From: Enterobacter huaxiensis
Lineage (GTDB): Bacteria > Pseudomonadota > Gammaproteobacteria > Enterobacterales > Enterobacteriaceae
Reading direction: 5' to 3'
Assembly: GCF_003594935.2 (NCBI RefSeq)
Contig: NZ_CP043342.1
Location: forward strand, 1,736,001-1,800,000
Length of the DNA: 64,000 nt
Position numbers and translations under genes: made by a program. Of this stretch, positions 10,907 to 20,921 are shown one piece after another (within the stretch, counting starts at the first letter, position 1; the number at the start of each line of letters is the position of its first letter). A model generated the notes under the pieces. That model ran no database searches and was not told the origin of the DNA. It saw nothing but the letters and a program-made list of their open reading frames with translations.

Positions 10907-12343
10907 ATGAGTCATACCACGTTGTATCCGGTTGTGATGGCAGGTGGCTCTGGTAGCCGGTTATGGCCGCTGTCCCGCGTGCTCTATCCAAAACAGTTCC
11001 TCTGCCTGAAAGGGGAGCTCACCATGCTGCAAACGACGGTCAACCGTCTGCAGGGCGTGGAGTGTGAAAGCCCGGTGGTGATTTGTAACGAACAACACCG
11101 CTTTATCGTTGCCGAGCAGCTGCGCCAGCTGAACAAACTGACAGAAAATATCATTCTGGAGCCTGCCGGACGTAATACCGCGCCCGCTATCGCCCTCGCG
11201 GCGCTGGCGGCAAAACGCAGCAGCCCGGACTGCGACCCCCTGATGCTGGTGCTGGCCGCAGACCACGTGATTCAGCAGGAAGATGCCTTCCGTGACGCGG
11301 TGCGCGCGGCGATCCCTTACGCCGACAGCGGCAAGCTGGTGACCTTCGGCATCGTGCCGGACCTGCCGGAAACCGGCTACGGCTATATTCGCCGTGGCGC
11401 AGTGACGCCGGGCGCGGGCGATAGCGTGGCCTTTGACGTCGCGCAGTTCGTCGAGAAGCCGAACCTGGAAACCGCCCAGGCCTATGTGGGCAGCGGCGAG
11501 TATTACTGGAACAGCGGCATGTTCCTGTTCCGCGCCGGTCGTTATCTTGAAGAGCTGGAAAAATATCGCCCCGACATTCTCAGCGCCTGTGAGAAAGCGA
11601 TGGCGGTGGTGGACCCGGATCTCGATTTTATCCGCGTTGACGAGAAATCCTTCCTCGCCTGCCCGGAAGAGTCCATTGACTATGCGGTCATGGAACGCAC
11701 GGCGGACGCCGTGGTGGTACCGATGGACGCGGGCTGGAGCGACGTGGGCTCATGGTCATCCCTGTGGGAGATCAGCGCTCACACCCCGGAGGGTAACGTC
11801 CACCACGGTGATGTGATTAGCCACAAAACGGAAAACAGCTACGTTTACGCCGAGTCCGGTCTGGTCACCACGGTGGGCGTGAAGGATCTGGTGGTCGTCC
11901 AGACCAAGGATGCCGTGCTGATTGCCGACCGTAACGCCGTGCAGGACGTTAAAAAAGTGGTGGAGCAGATCAAGGCCGACGGCCGTCACGAGCACCATAT
12001 TCACCGCGAGGTGTACCGTCCGTGGGGCAAATATGACTCCATCGACTCCGGCGATCGCTATCAGGTAAAACGCATTACCGTGAAGCCGGGTGAAGGGCTC
12101 TCCGTGCAGATGCACCATCACCGCGCCGAGCACTGGGTTGTGGTGGCGGGCACCGCAAAAGTCACCATCGACGGTGAAATCAAACTGCTGGGTGAAAACG
12201 AGTCAATCTATATTCCGCTCGGGGCGACGCACTGCCTGGAAAACCCGGGGAAAATTCCGCTCGACTTAATTGAGGTGCGCTCCGGCTCGTATCTGGAGGA
12301 GGACGATATCGTTCGCTTCCAGGACCGCTACGGGCGGGTCTAG
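10907..12343 (+). CDS. manC: Mannose-1-phosphate guanylyltransferase (colanic acid copy)
   Basis: Makes GDP-mannose from mannose-1-phosphate and GTP. The 478-residue protein has the pyrophosphorylase signature [12 protein letters not shown] (residues 13-24), the PKQFL lysine and FVEKP motifs, and a C-terminal cupin domain ([15 protein letters not shown]) typical of type II ManC. In some family members that domain adds phosphomannose isomerase activity. It pairs with manB downstream. A second, clearly diverged manC is at 32088-33473 in the O-antigen locus. Also called cpsB. Confidence 0.96.
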   Translation: MSHTTLYPVVMAGGSGSRLWPLSRVLYPKQFLCLKGELTMLQTTVNRLQGVECESPVVICNEQHRFIVAEQLRQLNKLTENIILEPAGRNTAPAIALAALAAKRSSPDCDPLMLVLAADHVIQQEDAFRDAVRAAIPYADSGKLVTFGIVPDLPETGYGYIRRGAVTPGAGDSVAFDVAQFVEKPNLETAQAYVGSGEYYWNSGMFLFRAGRYLEELEKYRPDILSACEKAMAVVDPDLDFIRVDEKSFLACPEESIDYAVMERTADAVVVPMDAGWSDVGSWSSLWEISAHTPEGNVHHGDVISHKTENSYVYAESGLVTTVGVKDLVVVQTKDAVLIADRNAVQDVKKVVEQIKADGRHEHHIHREVYRPWGKYDSIDSGDRYQVKRITVKPGEGLSVQMHHHRAEHWVVVAGTAKVTIDGEIKLLGENESIYIPLGATHCLENPGKIPLDLIEVRSGSYLEEDDIVRFQDRYGRV

Positions 12344-12355
12344 CGCCATCTTTAA

Positions 12356-12388
12356 CGCCGGATGACGCTTCGCTTATCCGGCCTACGA
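12356..12388. repeat. REP-like palindrome between manC and manB
   Basis: The sequence cgccggatgacgcttcgcttatccggcctacg is a typical enterobacterial REP unit, with imperfect inverted GCCGGAT/ATCCGGC arms. It occupies most of the 109-bp gap between manC and manB and may shape mRNA stability inside the operon. Confidence 0.8.
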
Positions 12389-12452
12389 ATGAATAAAAAC
12401 AATTTTGCCTGTTAATCGGGCGGGCCAACTGTTGCCTGAAAAAGGGGTCATC

Positions 12453-13823
12453 ATGGAAAAGTTAACCTGTTTCAAAGCCTACGATATTCGCGGCAAGCTG
12501 GGCGAAGAGCTGAATGAAGACATCGCGTGGCGCATTGGCCGCGCGTACGGCGAGTATCTGAAGCCAAAAACCATCGTGCTTGGCGGCGACGTGCGTCTGA
12601 CCAGCGAGTCCCTGAAGCTGGCCCTGGCAAAAGGGCTGCAGGACGCGGGCGTGGACGTGCTGGACATCGGCCTTTCCGGCACCGAAGAGATCTATTTTGC
12701 CACCTTCCACCTGGGCGTGGACGGCGGTATCGAAGTGACCGCCAGCCATAACCCGATGGACTACAACGGCATGAAGCTGGTGCGCAAGGGCGCGCGTCCG
12801 ATCAGCGGCGATACCGGCCTGCGCGACGTGCAGCGCCTGGCGGAAGCCAACGACTTCCCGCCGGTGAACGAGGCGACGCGCGGCAGCTATAAGCAGATCG
12901 ACCTGCAGAAAGAGTACATCGACCACCTGCTGGGCTACATCAACGTGGCGAACCTGAAGCCGCTGAAGCTGGTGATCAACTCTGGCAACGGCGCGGCGGG
13001 CCCGGTGGTGGATGCGCTGGAAGCCCGCTTTAAGGCGCTGAACGTGCCGGTCTCCTTCATCAAGGTGCATAACACCCCGGACGGTAACTTCCCGAACGGT
13101 ATTCCAAACCCGCTGCTGCCGGAGTGCCGCGACGACACCCGCAACGCGGTGATCGCGCACGGTGCGGATATGGGCATCGCCTTTGACGGCGATTTCGACC
13201 GCTGCTTCCTGTTCGACGAGAAAGGCCAGTTCATCGAAGGCTACTACATCGTCGGCCTGCTGGCGGAAGCGTTCCTTGAGAAGAACCCCGGCGCGAAGAT
13301 CATTCACGACCCGCGTCTCTCATGGAACACCGTTGATGTGGTCAGCGCCGCGGGCGGCGAGCCGGTGATGTCCAAAACCGGACACGCGTTTATTAAAGAG
13401 CGTATGCGCGAAGAAGACGCCATCTACGGCGGCGAGATGAGCGCCCACCACTACTTCCGCGACTTTGCCTACTGCGACAGCGGGATGATCCCGTGGCTGC
13501 TGGTGACCGAGCTGCTGTGCCTGAAAGGCCAGACGCTGGGCGAACTGGTGCGCGACCGCATGGCGGCCTTCCCGGCGAGCGGGGAGATTAACAGCAAGCT
13601 GGCGCAGCCTGCCGAGGCCATTGCCCGCGTGGAGCATCACTTCGCGATCCACGCCCTGGAAATCGACCGCACGGACGGCATCAGCATGTCGTTCCCGCAG
13701 TGGCGCTTTAACCTGCGCTCCTCCAATACCGAGCCGGTGGTGCGCCTGAACGTGGAATCCCGCGCCGATACCGCGCTGATGGAAGCCCGAACGAAGGACA
13801 TTCTGGCGCTGTTGAATCAGTAA
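12453..13823 (+). CDS. manB: Phosphomannomutase, colanic acid copy (CpsG)
   Basis: Interconverts mannose-6-phosphate and mannose-1-phosphate for GDP-mannose synthesis. The 456-residue enzyme has the phosphoserine loop TASHNP with Ser98 and the metal-binding loop DGDFDR at residues 245-250, as in the alpha-D-phosphohexomutase superfamily. The start is the ATG at 12453 (MEKLTCF); the frame is open from 12405 but the extra residues are not family-like. About the first 1,330 bp match a second manB at 33482-34852 with only about a dozen base differences, but the last dozen or so codons diverge (ending ALLNQ here). Also called cpsG. Confidence 0.96.
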   Translation: MEKLTCFKAYDIRGKLGEELNEDIAWRIGRAYGEYLKPKTIVLGGDVRLTSESLKLALAKGLQDAGVDVLDIGLSGTEEIYFATFHLGVDGGIEVTASHNPMDYNGMKLVRKGARPISGDTGLRDVQRLAEANDFPPVNEATRGSYKQIDLQKEYIDHLLGYINVANLKPLKLVINSGNGAAGPVVDALEARFKALNVPVSFIKVHNTPDGNFPNGIPNPLLPECRDDTRNAVIAHGADMGIAFDGDFDRCFLFDEKGQFIEGYYIVGLLAEAFLEKNPGAKIIHDPRLSWNTVDVVSAAGGEPVMSKTGHAFIKERMREEDAIYGGEMSAHHYFRDFAYCDSGMIPWLLVTELLCLKGQTLGELVRDRMAAFPASGEINSKLAQPAEAIARVEHHFAIHALEIDRTDGISMSFPQWRFNLRSSNTEPVVRLNVESRADTALMEARTKDILALLNQ

Positions 13824-13827
13824 TACG

Positions 13828-13934
13828 AAAACCTTACCCCTCACCCTAACCCTCTCCCCAGAGGGGAGAGGGAACTTGAACACCCTCTCCCCTTTGGGGA
13901 GAGGGCCGGGGTGAGGGGCGAGGGGTAAGGTTTT
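13828..13934. repeat. Compound palindromic repeat between manB and wcaJ
   Basis: An outer perfect inverted repeat of 15 bp (aaaaccttacccctc at 13828-13842 and its complement at 13920-13934) encloses two inner hairpins built from CCCTCTCCCC/GGGGAGAGGG arms. It belongs to the same element class as the simpler palindrome at 1954-2009. There is no coding potential and no T-tract, so it is an mRNA structure or a mobile repeat rather than a normal terminator. Confidence 0.75.
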
Positions 13935-13951
13935 GAACTAAAGGAACAACG

Positions 13952-15346
13952 ATGACGAATCTAAAAAAGCGCGACCGAGCGAGAACGAATGCATCGTTAA
14001 TCTCTATGGTGCAGCGATTTTCTGATATCACCATCATGGTCGGCGGATTGTGGGCGGTGTGCTGGGTAAGCGGACAAGCCTTCCTCTACATGCACCTGCT
14101 GATGGCGTTAATCGCGCTGGTTGTGTTTCAGATGATCGGCGGAATGACCGACTTCTATCGTTCGTGGCGCGGCGTAAAAATTACCACCGAGCTGATGCTG
14201 CTGCTGCAGAACTGGACCCTGGCCCTGATTTTCAGCGCCGGGCTGGTGGCGTTTAGCCATGATTTTGATAACCGCCTGGTGACCTATCTGTGCTGGTATC
14301 TGTTGACCAGCGTCGGGATGGTGGTCTGCCGTTCTTTGATCCGCTTCGGTGCCGGCTGGCTTCGCAACCGGGGCTACAACACCCGCTACGTGGCCGTTGC
14401 CGGGGATTTGCCGGTAGGCCTGGTGCTGCTTGATAGCTTCCGCAAAGAGCCATGGTTAGGCTTTGAGGTGGTCGGGGTTTATCACGATGCCAAGCCGGGT
14501 GGCGTGCCTGCCGAGTGGGCGGGAAACTACGAACAGCTTATCGACGACGCGAAGGCCGGAAAAATTCACAACGTCTACATCGCCATGCAGATGAAAGACG
14601 AATCCCGGATTAAGAAACTGATGCGCGAGCTGGCGGATACCACCTGCTCGGTGATCCTCATCCCGGACGTTTTTACCTTCAACATCCTCCATTCGCGTAT
14701 CGAAGAGGTGAACGGGGTTCCTGTCGTTCCGCTTTACGATACGCCGCTGTCCGGCTTCAACCGCGTGCTGAAGCGCGTGGAAGATATCGTGCTCTCCACG
14801 CTGATCCTGCTGCTTATCTCCCCGGTGCTGTGCTGCATTGCGCTGGCGGTAAAAATCACCTCGCCTGGCCCGGTCATTTTCCGCCAGACCCGCTACGGCA
14901 TGGACGGCAAGCCGATTATGGTGTGGAAATTCCGCTCCATGAAGGTGATGGAAAACGACAAGGTGGTGACCCAGGCCACGCAGAACGATCCGCGCGTGAC
15001 CCGCGTAGGCAACTTCCTGCGCCGTACCTCCCTGGACGAGCTGCCGCAGTTCATCAACGTATTTACCGGCGGGATGTCGATTGTCGGACCGCGTCCGCAC
15101 GCCGTCGCCCATAACGAACAGTATCGCGCGCTGATTGAAGGCTACATGCTTCGCCACAAGGTGAAGCCGGGCATTACCGGCTGGGCGCAGATTAACGGCT
15201 GGCGCGGCGAGACCGACACCCTGGAAAAAATGGAAAAACGTATCGAGTTCGACCTGGAGTACATCCGTGAATGGAGCCTCTGGTTCGATATCAAAATTGT
15301 TTTTCTGACCGTCTTCAAAGGCTTCGTGAACAAAGCGGCGTACTAA
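13952..15346 (+). CDS. wcaJ: Undecaprenyl-phosphate glucose phosphotransferase WcaJ
   Basis: Polyisoprenyl-phosphate hexose-1-phosphate transferase that starts colanic acid synthesis by loading glucose-1-phosphate onto undecaprenyl phosphate. The 464-residue protein has N-terminal hydrophobic segments, a CoA-binding-like middle domain and a C-terminal catalytic domain. That domain carries the family motifs FRSM, TRVGNFLRRTSLDELPQ, SIVGPRPHAVAHNE and KPGITGWAQINGWRGET. An AAAGGA site lies 8-13 bp upstream of the ATG, just beyond the compound palindrome. It is followed one base later by wzxC. Confidence 0.96.
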   Translation: MTNLKKRDRARTNASLISMVQRFSDITIMVGGLWAVCWVSGQAFLYMHLLMALIALVVFQMIGGMTDFYRSWRGVKITTELMLLLQNWTLALIFSAGLVAFSHDFDNRLVTYLCWYLLTSVGMVVCRSLIRFGAGWLRNRGYNTRYVAVAGDLPVGLVLLDSFRKEPWLGFEVVGVYHDAKPGGVPAEWAGNYEQLIDDAKAGKIHNVYIAMQMKDESRIKKLMRELADTTCSVILIPDVFTFNILHSRIEEVNGVPVVPLYDTPLSGFNRVLKRVEDIVLSTLILLLISPVLCCIALAVKITSPGPVIFRQTRYGMDGKPIMVWKFRSMKVMENDKVVTQATQNDPRVTRVGNFLRRTSLDELPQFINVFTGGMSIVGPRPHAVAHNEQYRALIEGYMLRHKVKPGITGWAQINGWRGETDTLEKMEKRIEFDLEYIREWSLWFDIKIVFLTVFKGFVNKAAY

Positions 15347-15347
15347 G

Positions 15348-16826
15348 ATGAGCTTACGTGAAAAAACCATCAGCGGCGCGAAGTGGTCTGCCATGGCCAC
15401 CATCGTCATCATTGGCCTGGGCCTGGTGCAGATGACCGTGCTGGCGCGCATTATCGATAACCACCAGTTCGGCCTGCTGACCGTTTCGCTGGTGATTATC
15501 GCGCTGGCCGATACGCTGTCTGATTTTGGTATCGCCAACTCGATTATCCAGCGCAAAGAGATCGGCCATCTTGAGCTGACCACGCTCTACTGGCTGAACG
15601 TCGGGTTAGGGGTCTTCGTGTTCGTGCTGGTGTTCCTGCTGAGCGATACCATTGCCCGCGTGCTGCACAACCCGGATCTGGCGCCGCTGATGCGCACGCT
15701 GTCGTTTGCCTTCGTGGTGATCCCGCACGGCCAGCAGTTCCGCGCGCTGATGCAAAAGGAGCTGGAGTTCAACAAGATCGGCATGATCGAGACCAGCGCC
15801 GTGCTGGCGGGCTTTACCTTCACCGTGGTCAGCGCCCACTTTTGGCCGCTGGCGATGACCGCCATTCTCGGTTACCTGGTGAACTCTGCCGTGCGCACGC
15901 TGCTCTTCGGCTACTTTGGCCGCAAAATTTACCGTCCGGGGCTGCATTTCTCGCTGGCCTCCGTGTCAACCAACCTGCGTTTTGGCGCGTGGCTGACCGC
16001 CGACAGCATCATCAACTACGTTAACACCAACCTCTCCACGCTGGTGCTGGCGCGTATTCTCGGCGCAAGCGTGGCGGGGGGCTACAACCTGGCCTACAAC
16101 GTCGCGGTTGTCCCGCCGATGAAGCTGAACCCGATTATTACCCGCGTGCTGTTCCCGGCGTTCGCCAAGATTCAGGACGACACCGAGAAGCTGCGCGTCA
16201 ACTTCTACAAGCTGCTTTCCGTCGTGGGGATCATCAACTTCCCGGTGCTGCTGGGGCTGATGGTGGTCTCCAGCAACTTCGTGCCGCTGGTGTTTGGCGA
16301 AAAGTGGAACAGCATCGTGCCGATCCTGCAGCTGCTGTGCGTGGTGGGGCTGCTGCGCTCCGTGGGGAACCCGATTGGTTCCCTGCTGATGGCAAAAGCC
16401 CGCGTCGATATCAGCTTTAAGTTCAACGTCTTTAAAACCTTTCTGTTTATCCCGGCGATCCTCGTGGGCGGGCATATGGCGGGCGCAATTGGCGTCACCC
16501 TCGGCTTCCTGCTGGTGCAGATCGTCAACACCGTGCTGAGCTATTTTGTGATGATCAAGCCGGTGCTGGGCTCCAGCTACCGTCAGTACATCCTGAGCCT
16601 GTGGCTGCCGTTTTATCTCTCTTTACCGACGCTTGCCGTGAGCTACGGCCTGGGCGTCGTGCTCGGCGGCCACCTGCCGCTGGCGGCGCTGCTGGCGGTG
16701 CAGGTGGCCGCGGGCGCGCTGGCGTTCGGCGTGATGATTGTGCTGTCGCGCAACGCGCTGGTGGTCGAGATGAAGCGCCAGTTTTGCCGTAACGAAAAAA
16801 TGAAAACGCTGCTTCGCGCAGGCTAA
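15348..16826 (+). CDS. wzxC: Colanic acid lipid-linked repeat flippase WzxC
   Basis: MOP-superfamily inner-membrane flippase that moves the undecaprenyl-linked colanic acid repeat to the periplasm. The 492 residues contain about a dozen or more hydrophobic helices and begin SLREKTISGAKWSAMATIV, a start shared by this family. The gene begins one base after the wcaJ stop (TAAGATG), which implies coupled expression. It is distinct in sequence and composition from the O-antigen wzx at 25646. Confidence 0.95.
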   Translation: MSLREKTISGAKWSAMATIVIIGLGLVQMTVLARIIDNHQFGLLTVSLVIIALADTLSDFGIANSIIQRKEIGHLELTTLYWLNVGLGVFVFVLVFLLSDTIARVLHNPDLAPLMRTLSFAFVVIPHGQQFRALMQKELEFNKIGMIETSAVLAGFTFTVVSAHFWPLAMTAILGYLVNSAVRTLLFGYFGRKIYRPGLHFSLASVSTNLRFGAWLTADSIINYVNTNLSTLVLARILGASVAGGYNLAYNVAVVPPMKLNPIITRVLFPAFAKIQDDTEKLRVNFYKLLSVVGIINFPVLLGLMVVSSNFVPLVFGEKWNSIVPILQLLCVVGLLRSVGNPIGSLLMAKARVDISFKFNVFKTFLFIPAILVGGHMAGAIGVTLGFLLVQIVNTVLSYFVMIKPVLGSSYRQYILSLWLPFYLSLPTLAVSYGLGVVLGGHLPLAALLAVQVAAGALAFGVMIVLSRNALVVEMKRQFCRNEKMKTLLRAG

Positions 16827-16843
16827 CTCTTTAAGAGGCCATT

Positions 16844-18124
16844 ATGAAATTACTTATCCTTGGCAACCATACCTGCGGCAACCGTGGCGACAGCGCCATT
16901 CTGCGCGGTTTATTGGATGCAATTAACACGCTTGAGCCTGAGACAGAAGTGGATGTAATGAGCCGCTACCCGGTCAGCTCATCCTGGTTACTGAACCGCC
17001 CGGTGATGGGCGACCCGCTCTACGGCCAGATGAAACAGCATAACAACGCTGCGGGCGTGATGGGCCGCGTGAAGAAGGTGCTGCGCCGTCGCTACCAGCA
17101 CCAGGTGCTGCTCTCGCGCGTGACCGATACCGGCAAGCTGCGTAACATCGCGATTGCGCAGGGCTTTACCGATTTCGTGCGCCTGCTGTCGGGCTATGAC
17201 GCCATCATTCAGGTCGGCGGCTCGTTCTTTGTCGATCTCTACGGCGTGCCGCAGTTCGAGCACGCGCTCTGCACCTTTATGGCGAAAAAGCCGCTGTTCA
17301 TGATTGGGCACAGCGTTGGGCCATTCCAGGATCCGCAGTTTAACCAGCTGGCGAACTACGTATTCGGCCACTGTGATGCGCTGATCCTGCGCGAGTCCGT
17401 GAGCCTCGATCTCATGAAGCGCAGCGATATTGATACCTCAAAAGTTGAGCACGGGGTGGACACGGCCTGGCTGGTGGATCATCAGGACGATCGTTTCCAG
17501 GCGAGCTACGCGGTGCAGCACTGGCTGGACGTGGCGGCGAAAGAGAAAACGGTCGCCATCACCCTGCGCGAGCTTGCGCCGTTCGACAAGCGCCTCGGCA
17601 CCACTCAGGCGGCCTACGAGAAGGCCTTCGCCGACGTGGTAAACCGCGTGCTGGACAGCGGCTACCAGGTGCTGGCGCTCTCTACCTGTACCGGTATTGA
17701 CAGCTACAACAAGGATGACCGCATGGTGGCGCTCAATCTGCGCCACCTGGTCAACGACCCGTCGCGCTACCACGTGGTGATGGATGAACTTAACGACCTG
17801 GAAATGGGCAAGCTGCTTTCTGCCTGCGACCTGACCGTCGGCACCCGCCTGCACTCGGCCATTATCTCCATGAACTTCGGCACGCCGGCCATCGCCATCA
17901 ACTACGAGCACAAATCTGCCGGCATCATGCAGCAGCTCGGCATGCCGGAAATGGCGGTGGATATCCGTCATCTGCTGGACGGATCGCTTGGCGCTATGGT
18001 CGGCGACACGCTGGGACAGCTGCCTGCGATTAACGAGCGCCTGGCCGTGGCGGTGAAAGCCGAGCGCGAAAAAGGGATTGGGATGGTGAAATCCGTACTC
18101 GACCGCGTCGGGGAGGGGAAATGA
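16844..18124 (+). CDS. wcaK: Colanic acid polysaccharide pyruvyl transferase WcaK
   Basis: Member of the polysaccharide pyruvyl transferase (CsaB-like) family, expected to add the pyruvate ketal to a terminal sugar of the colanic acid repeat. The 426-residue product starts MKLLILGNHTCGNRGDSAILRG, the conserved N-terminal NxGD-type motif. The C-terminal half has the TVGTRLHSAIISMNFGTPAIAI signature, whose RLH-motif is diagnostic of the family. It overlaps wcaL by four bases. Confidence 0.95.
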   Translation: MKLLILGNHTCGNRGDSAILRGLLDAINTLEPETEVDVMSRYPVSSSWLLNRPVMGDPLYGQMKQHNNAAGVMGRVKKVLRRRYQHQVLLSRVTDTGKLRNIAIAQGFTDFVRLLSGYDAIIQVGGSFFVDLYGVPQFEHALCTFMAKKPLFMIGHSVGPFQDPQFNQLANYVFGHCDALILRESVSLDLMKRSDIDTSKVEHGVDTAWLVDHQDDRFQASYAVQHWLDVAAKEKTVAITLRELAPFDKRLGTTQAAYEKAFADVVNRVLDSGYQVLALSTCTGIDSYNKDDRMVALNLRHLVNDPSRYHVVMDELNDLEMGKLLSACDLTVGTRLHSAIISMNFGTPAIAINYEHKSAGIMQQLGMPEMAVDIRHLLDGSLGAMVGDTLGQLPAINERLAVAVKAEREKGIGMVKSVLDRVGEGK

Positions 18125-19341
18125 AGGTTGGTTTCTTCTTACTCAAATTTCCGCTGTCGTCAGAAACCTTCGTGCTGAACCAAATCACCGCGTTTATCGA
18201 TATGGGATACGACGTGGAGATTATCGCCCTGCAAAAGGGCGATACGCAGAACACCCACGCGGCGTATACCCAATACGGGCTTGAAGCGAAAACCCGCTGG
18301 CTGCAGGACGAGCCGGGCGGGCGTATGAACAAGCTGCGCTACCGCGCCAGCCAGACCCTGCGCGGGATCCACCGCGCCTCGACGTGGCGGGCGCTGAACG
18401 TCTCCCGCTACGGCGCGGAATCACGCAACCTGATCCTGTCGGCAATTTGCGGCCAAACGTCGCAGCCGTATCGTGCCGACGTGTTTATCGCCCACTTTGG
18501 CCCGGCGGGCGTCACGGCGGCAAAGCTGCGCGAGCTGGGCGTTATTGACGGCAAGATTGCGACCATCTTCCACGGCATCGACATCTCCAGCCGGGAAGTG
18601 CTGAACCACTATACGCCGGAATATCAGCAGCTCTTCCGACGCGGCGACATGATGCTGCCCATCAGCGAGCTCTGGGCCGGGCGCCTGAAAACCATGGGCT
18701 GCCCGAGCGAAAAAATTACCGTTTCGCGGATGGGCGTTGATATGGAGCGCTTTACCCAGCGTCCGGTGAAGGTGCCGGGTCAGCCGCTGCAGATTATCTC
18801 CGTCGCCCGCCTGACCGAGAAAAAAGGGCTGCACGTGGCTATCGAAGCCTGCCGCCAGCTAAAAGAGCGCGGCGTAGATTTTCACTATCGCATTTTAGGT
18901 ATCGGCCCGTGGGAGCGACGCCTGCGCACGCTGATTGAACAGTATCAGCTGGAAGGCTGCGTGGAGATGCCCGGCTTTAAGCCGAGCCACGAAGTGAAAG
19001 CGATGCTCGACGAGGCGGACGTTTTTCTGCTGCCGTCTGTGACCGGGTCCGATGGCGATATGGAAGGTATCCCGGTTGCGCTGATGGAGGCGATGGCGGT
19101 GGGTATTCCCGTGGTGTCTACGCTACACAGCGGCATACCGGAGCTGATAAGATCGGAACATTCCGGCTGGCTGGTACCTGAAAACAATGCGTTAGCCCTC
19201 GCGGACCGCCTGGCCGCCTTTAGCGACATCGACCAGCACGAGCTTGTGCCCGTGCTGCAAAATGCCCGACAAAAAGTCGAAGCCGATTTTAACCAGCAGG
19301 TGATCAATCGCCAGTTAGCGAGCCTGCTGCACACGCTGTAA
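18121..19341 (+). CDS. wcaL: Colanic acid glycosyltransferase WcaL (GT4)
   Basis: GT4 glycosyltransferase of 406 residues acting late in colanic acid repeat assembly. The N-terminal FPLSSETFVLNQI segment is typical of this subfamily, and the donor domain opens with ISVARLTEKKGLHVAIEA. The retaining E-x7-E motif appears as EGIPVALMEAMAVGIPVVST. It overlaps wcaK by 4 bp (ATGA) and ends 12 bp before wcaM. Confidence 0.95.
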   Translation: MKVGFFLLKFPLSSETFVLNQITAFIDMGYDVEIIALQKGDTQNTHAAYTQYGLEAKTRWLQDEPGGRMNKLRYRASQTLRGIHRASTWRALNVSRYGAESRNLILSAICGQTSQPYRADVFIAHFGPAGVTAAKLRELGVIDGKIATIFHGIDISSREVLNHYTPEYQQLFRRGDMMLPISELWAGRLKTMGCPSEKITVSRMGVDMERFTQRPVKVPGQPLQIISVARLTEKKGLHVAIEACRQLKERGVDFHYRILGIGPWERRLRTLIEQYQLEGCVEMPGFKPSHEVKAMLDEADVFLLPSVTGSDGDMEGIPVALMEAMAVGIPVVSTLHSGIPELIRSEHSGWLVPENNALALADRLAAFSDIDQHELVPVLQNARQKVEADFNQQVINRQLASLLHTL

Positions 19342-19353
19342 CGCCGAGGTTGT

Positions 19354-20745
19354 ATGCTTAAAAAGATTACCCGACGCCGCTTTGTCTCTTCACTCTCCGT
19401 CCTGGCCGCTATGCCGCTGCTGTCGTCCCGCGCTGCGCGGGCGGGAGCCGGGAAGACCGTCTCCATTAATCAGTACAACAACAACGACTGGATCGCCGCC
19501 TTCAAGCAGGCGTTTACCGAGGCCGACACCGTTATTGTCCCCGCCGGCGTCGTCTGTGAAAACATCAATACCGGGATTTTTATCCCCGACGGTAAAACGC
19601 TTCTGATACGCGGCGGGCTCAAAGGCAACGGGCGAGGCCGGTTTGTGCTTCAGGAAGGGAGTAAAGTCGTCGGAGAGGGGGCAGGGCGCACCCACAATAT
19701 CACTCTCGACGTGCGCGGATCTGACTGCGTGATTAAAGGGCTGGCGATGAGCGGCTTCGGCCCCGTCACGCAGATCTATATCGGTGGGAAAAAGCCGAGA
19801 GTGATGCGCAACCTGGTCATTGATAACATCAACGTTAGCCAGGCCAACTACGCCATTCTGCGTCAGGGCTTTCATAACCAGGTCGACGGGGCGCGTATCA
19901 CCAACAGCAGGTTCAGCCACCTGCAGGGAGATGCCATCGAGTGGAACGTGGCCATCAACGACCGCAATATCCTGATTTCTGACCACGTCATCGACAACAT
20001 CAACTGCACCAACGGCAAAATCAACTGGGGCATTGGCATTGGCCTTGCGGGAAGCACCTACGACAATGACTACCCGGAAAAGCAGACCGTGAAGAATTTC
20101 GTGGTGGCAAATATCACCGGCAGCAACTGTCGCCAGCTGGTCCACGTTGAAAACGGCAAACACTTTATTATCCGGAATATAAAAGCTAAGAATATTACAC
20201 CCGATTTCAGCAAGAAGGCGGGAATAGACAACGCCACGGTAGCAATTTATGGCTGTGATAATTTCGTTATTGATAATGTCGATATGGTCAATAGTGCCGG
20301 AATGTTAATCGGTTACGGCGTGATTAAAGGTGATTATCTGTCGATACCACAGAACTTCAGGCTCAACGATATTCGCCTGGATAACCGACAGCTTGCCTAT
20401 AAGCTGCGCGGAATACAGATTTCCTCGGGTAATGCCACGTCGTTTGTCGCCATCACAAACCTCGATATGCAGCGCGCGACGCTGGAACTGCACAACAAGC
20501 CTCAGCATCTTTTTATGCGCAATATCAACGTGATGCAGGAGTCGTCCGTGGGGCCGGCGCTGAAAATGAACTTCGACTTGCGAAAGGACGTGCGGGGCAA
20601 GTTTATGGCGAAAAACGAGACGCTGCTGTCGCTGGCAAACATCAAGGCGGTCAATGAAAAAGGGCAAAGCTCGGTGGATATTGACCGGGTGGATCAGCAC
20701 GTTGTGAATACGGAGCGGCTGAATTTTGCGCTGCCGCAAAGATAA
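19354..20745 (+). CDS. wcaM: Colanic acid cluster protein WcaM, Tat-type signal and beta-helix fold
   Basis: Last gene of the colanic acid cluster; its exact biochemical role is unknown. The 463-residue product begins [19 protein letters not shown], a twin-arginine-like signal (RRRF followed by a hydrophobic stretch and an A-x-A site near residue 30), so periplasmic export by Tat is likely. The rest is rich in repeated N-I/V-x-I rungs resembling right-handed parallel beta helices of pectate-lyase-like proteins. A role in polymer modification, acetylation or processing is only inference. Confidence 0.92.
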   Translation: MLKKITRRRFVSSLSVLAAMPLLSSRAARAGAGKTVSINQYNNNDWIAAFKQAFTEADTVIVPAGVVCENINTGIFIPDGKTLLIRGGLKGNGRGRFVLQEGSKVVGEGAGRTHNITLDVRGSDCVIKGLAMSGFGPVTQIYIGGKKPRVMRNLVIDNINVSQANYAILRQGFHNQVDGARITNSRFSHLQGDAIEWNVAINDRNILISDHVIDNINCTNGKINWGIGIGLAGSTYDNDYPEKQTVKNFVVANITGSNCRQLVHVENGKHFIIRNIKAKNITPDFSKKAGIDNATVAIYGCDNFVIDNVDMVNSAGMLIGYGVIKGDYLSIPQNFRLNDIRLDNRQLAYKLRGIQISSGNATSFVAITNLDMQRATLELHNKPQHLFMRNINVMQESSVGPALKMNFDLRKDVRGKFMAKNETLLSLANIKAVNEKGQSSVDIDRVDQHVVNTERLNFALPQR

Positions 20746-20863
20746 TCATCGGCTGCCAATTTTGCGACGATTCCTGGTTGAATAACGTGATCTATTCAGA
20801 TTACAACTACTGTAATTTGTGGTGCCTGGGCGTAACATGGATCCAGAATTACGGCAAATCATG

Positions 20864-20892
20864 CTGGCGAAAACAGGTTTAAAAGCTATAAT
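20864..20892 (+). promoter_or_regulatory. Candidate galF promoter
   Basis: A perfect -10 hexamer TATAAT lies at 20887-20892, about 30 bp upstream of the galF ATG. A weak -35 candidate (ctggcg, 20864-20869) sits at 17-bp spacing. The placement would give a leader of some 20 bases carrying the TAAGGTGG ribosome binding site. Confidence 0.45.
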
Positions 20893-20921
20893 TCGTCAAC
20901 CATTTTAAGGTGGAAGATATA

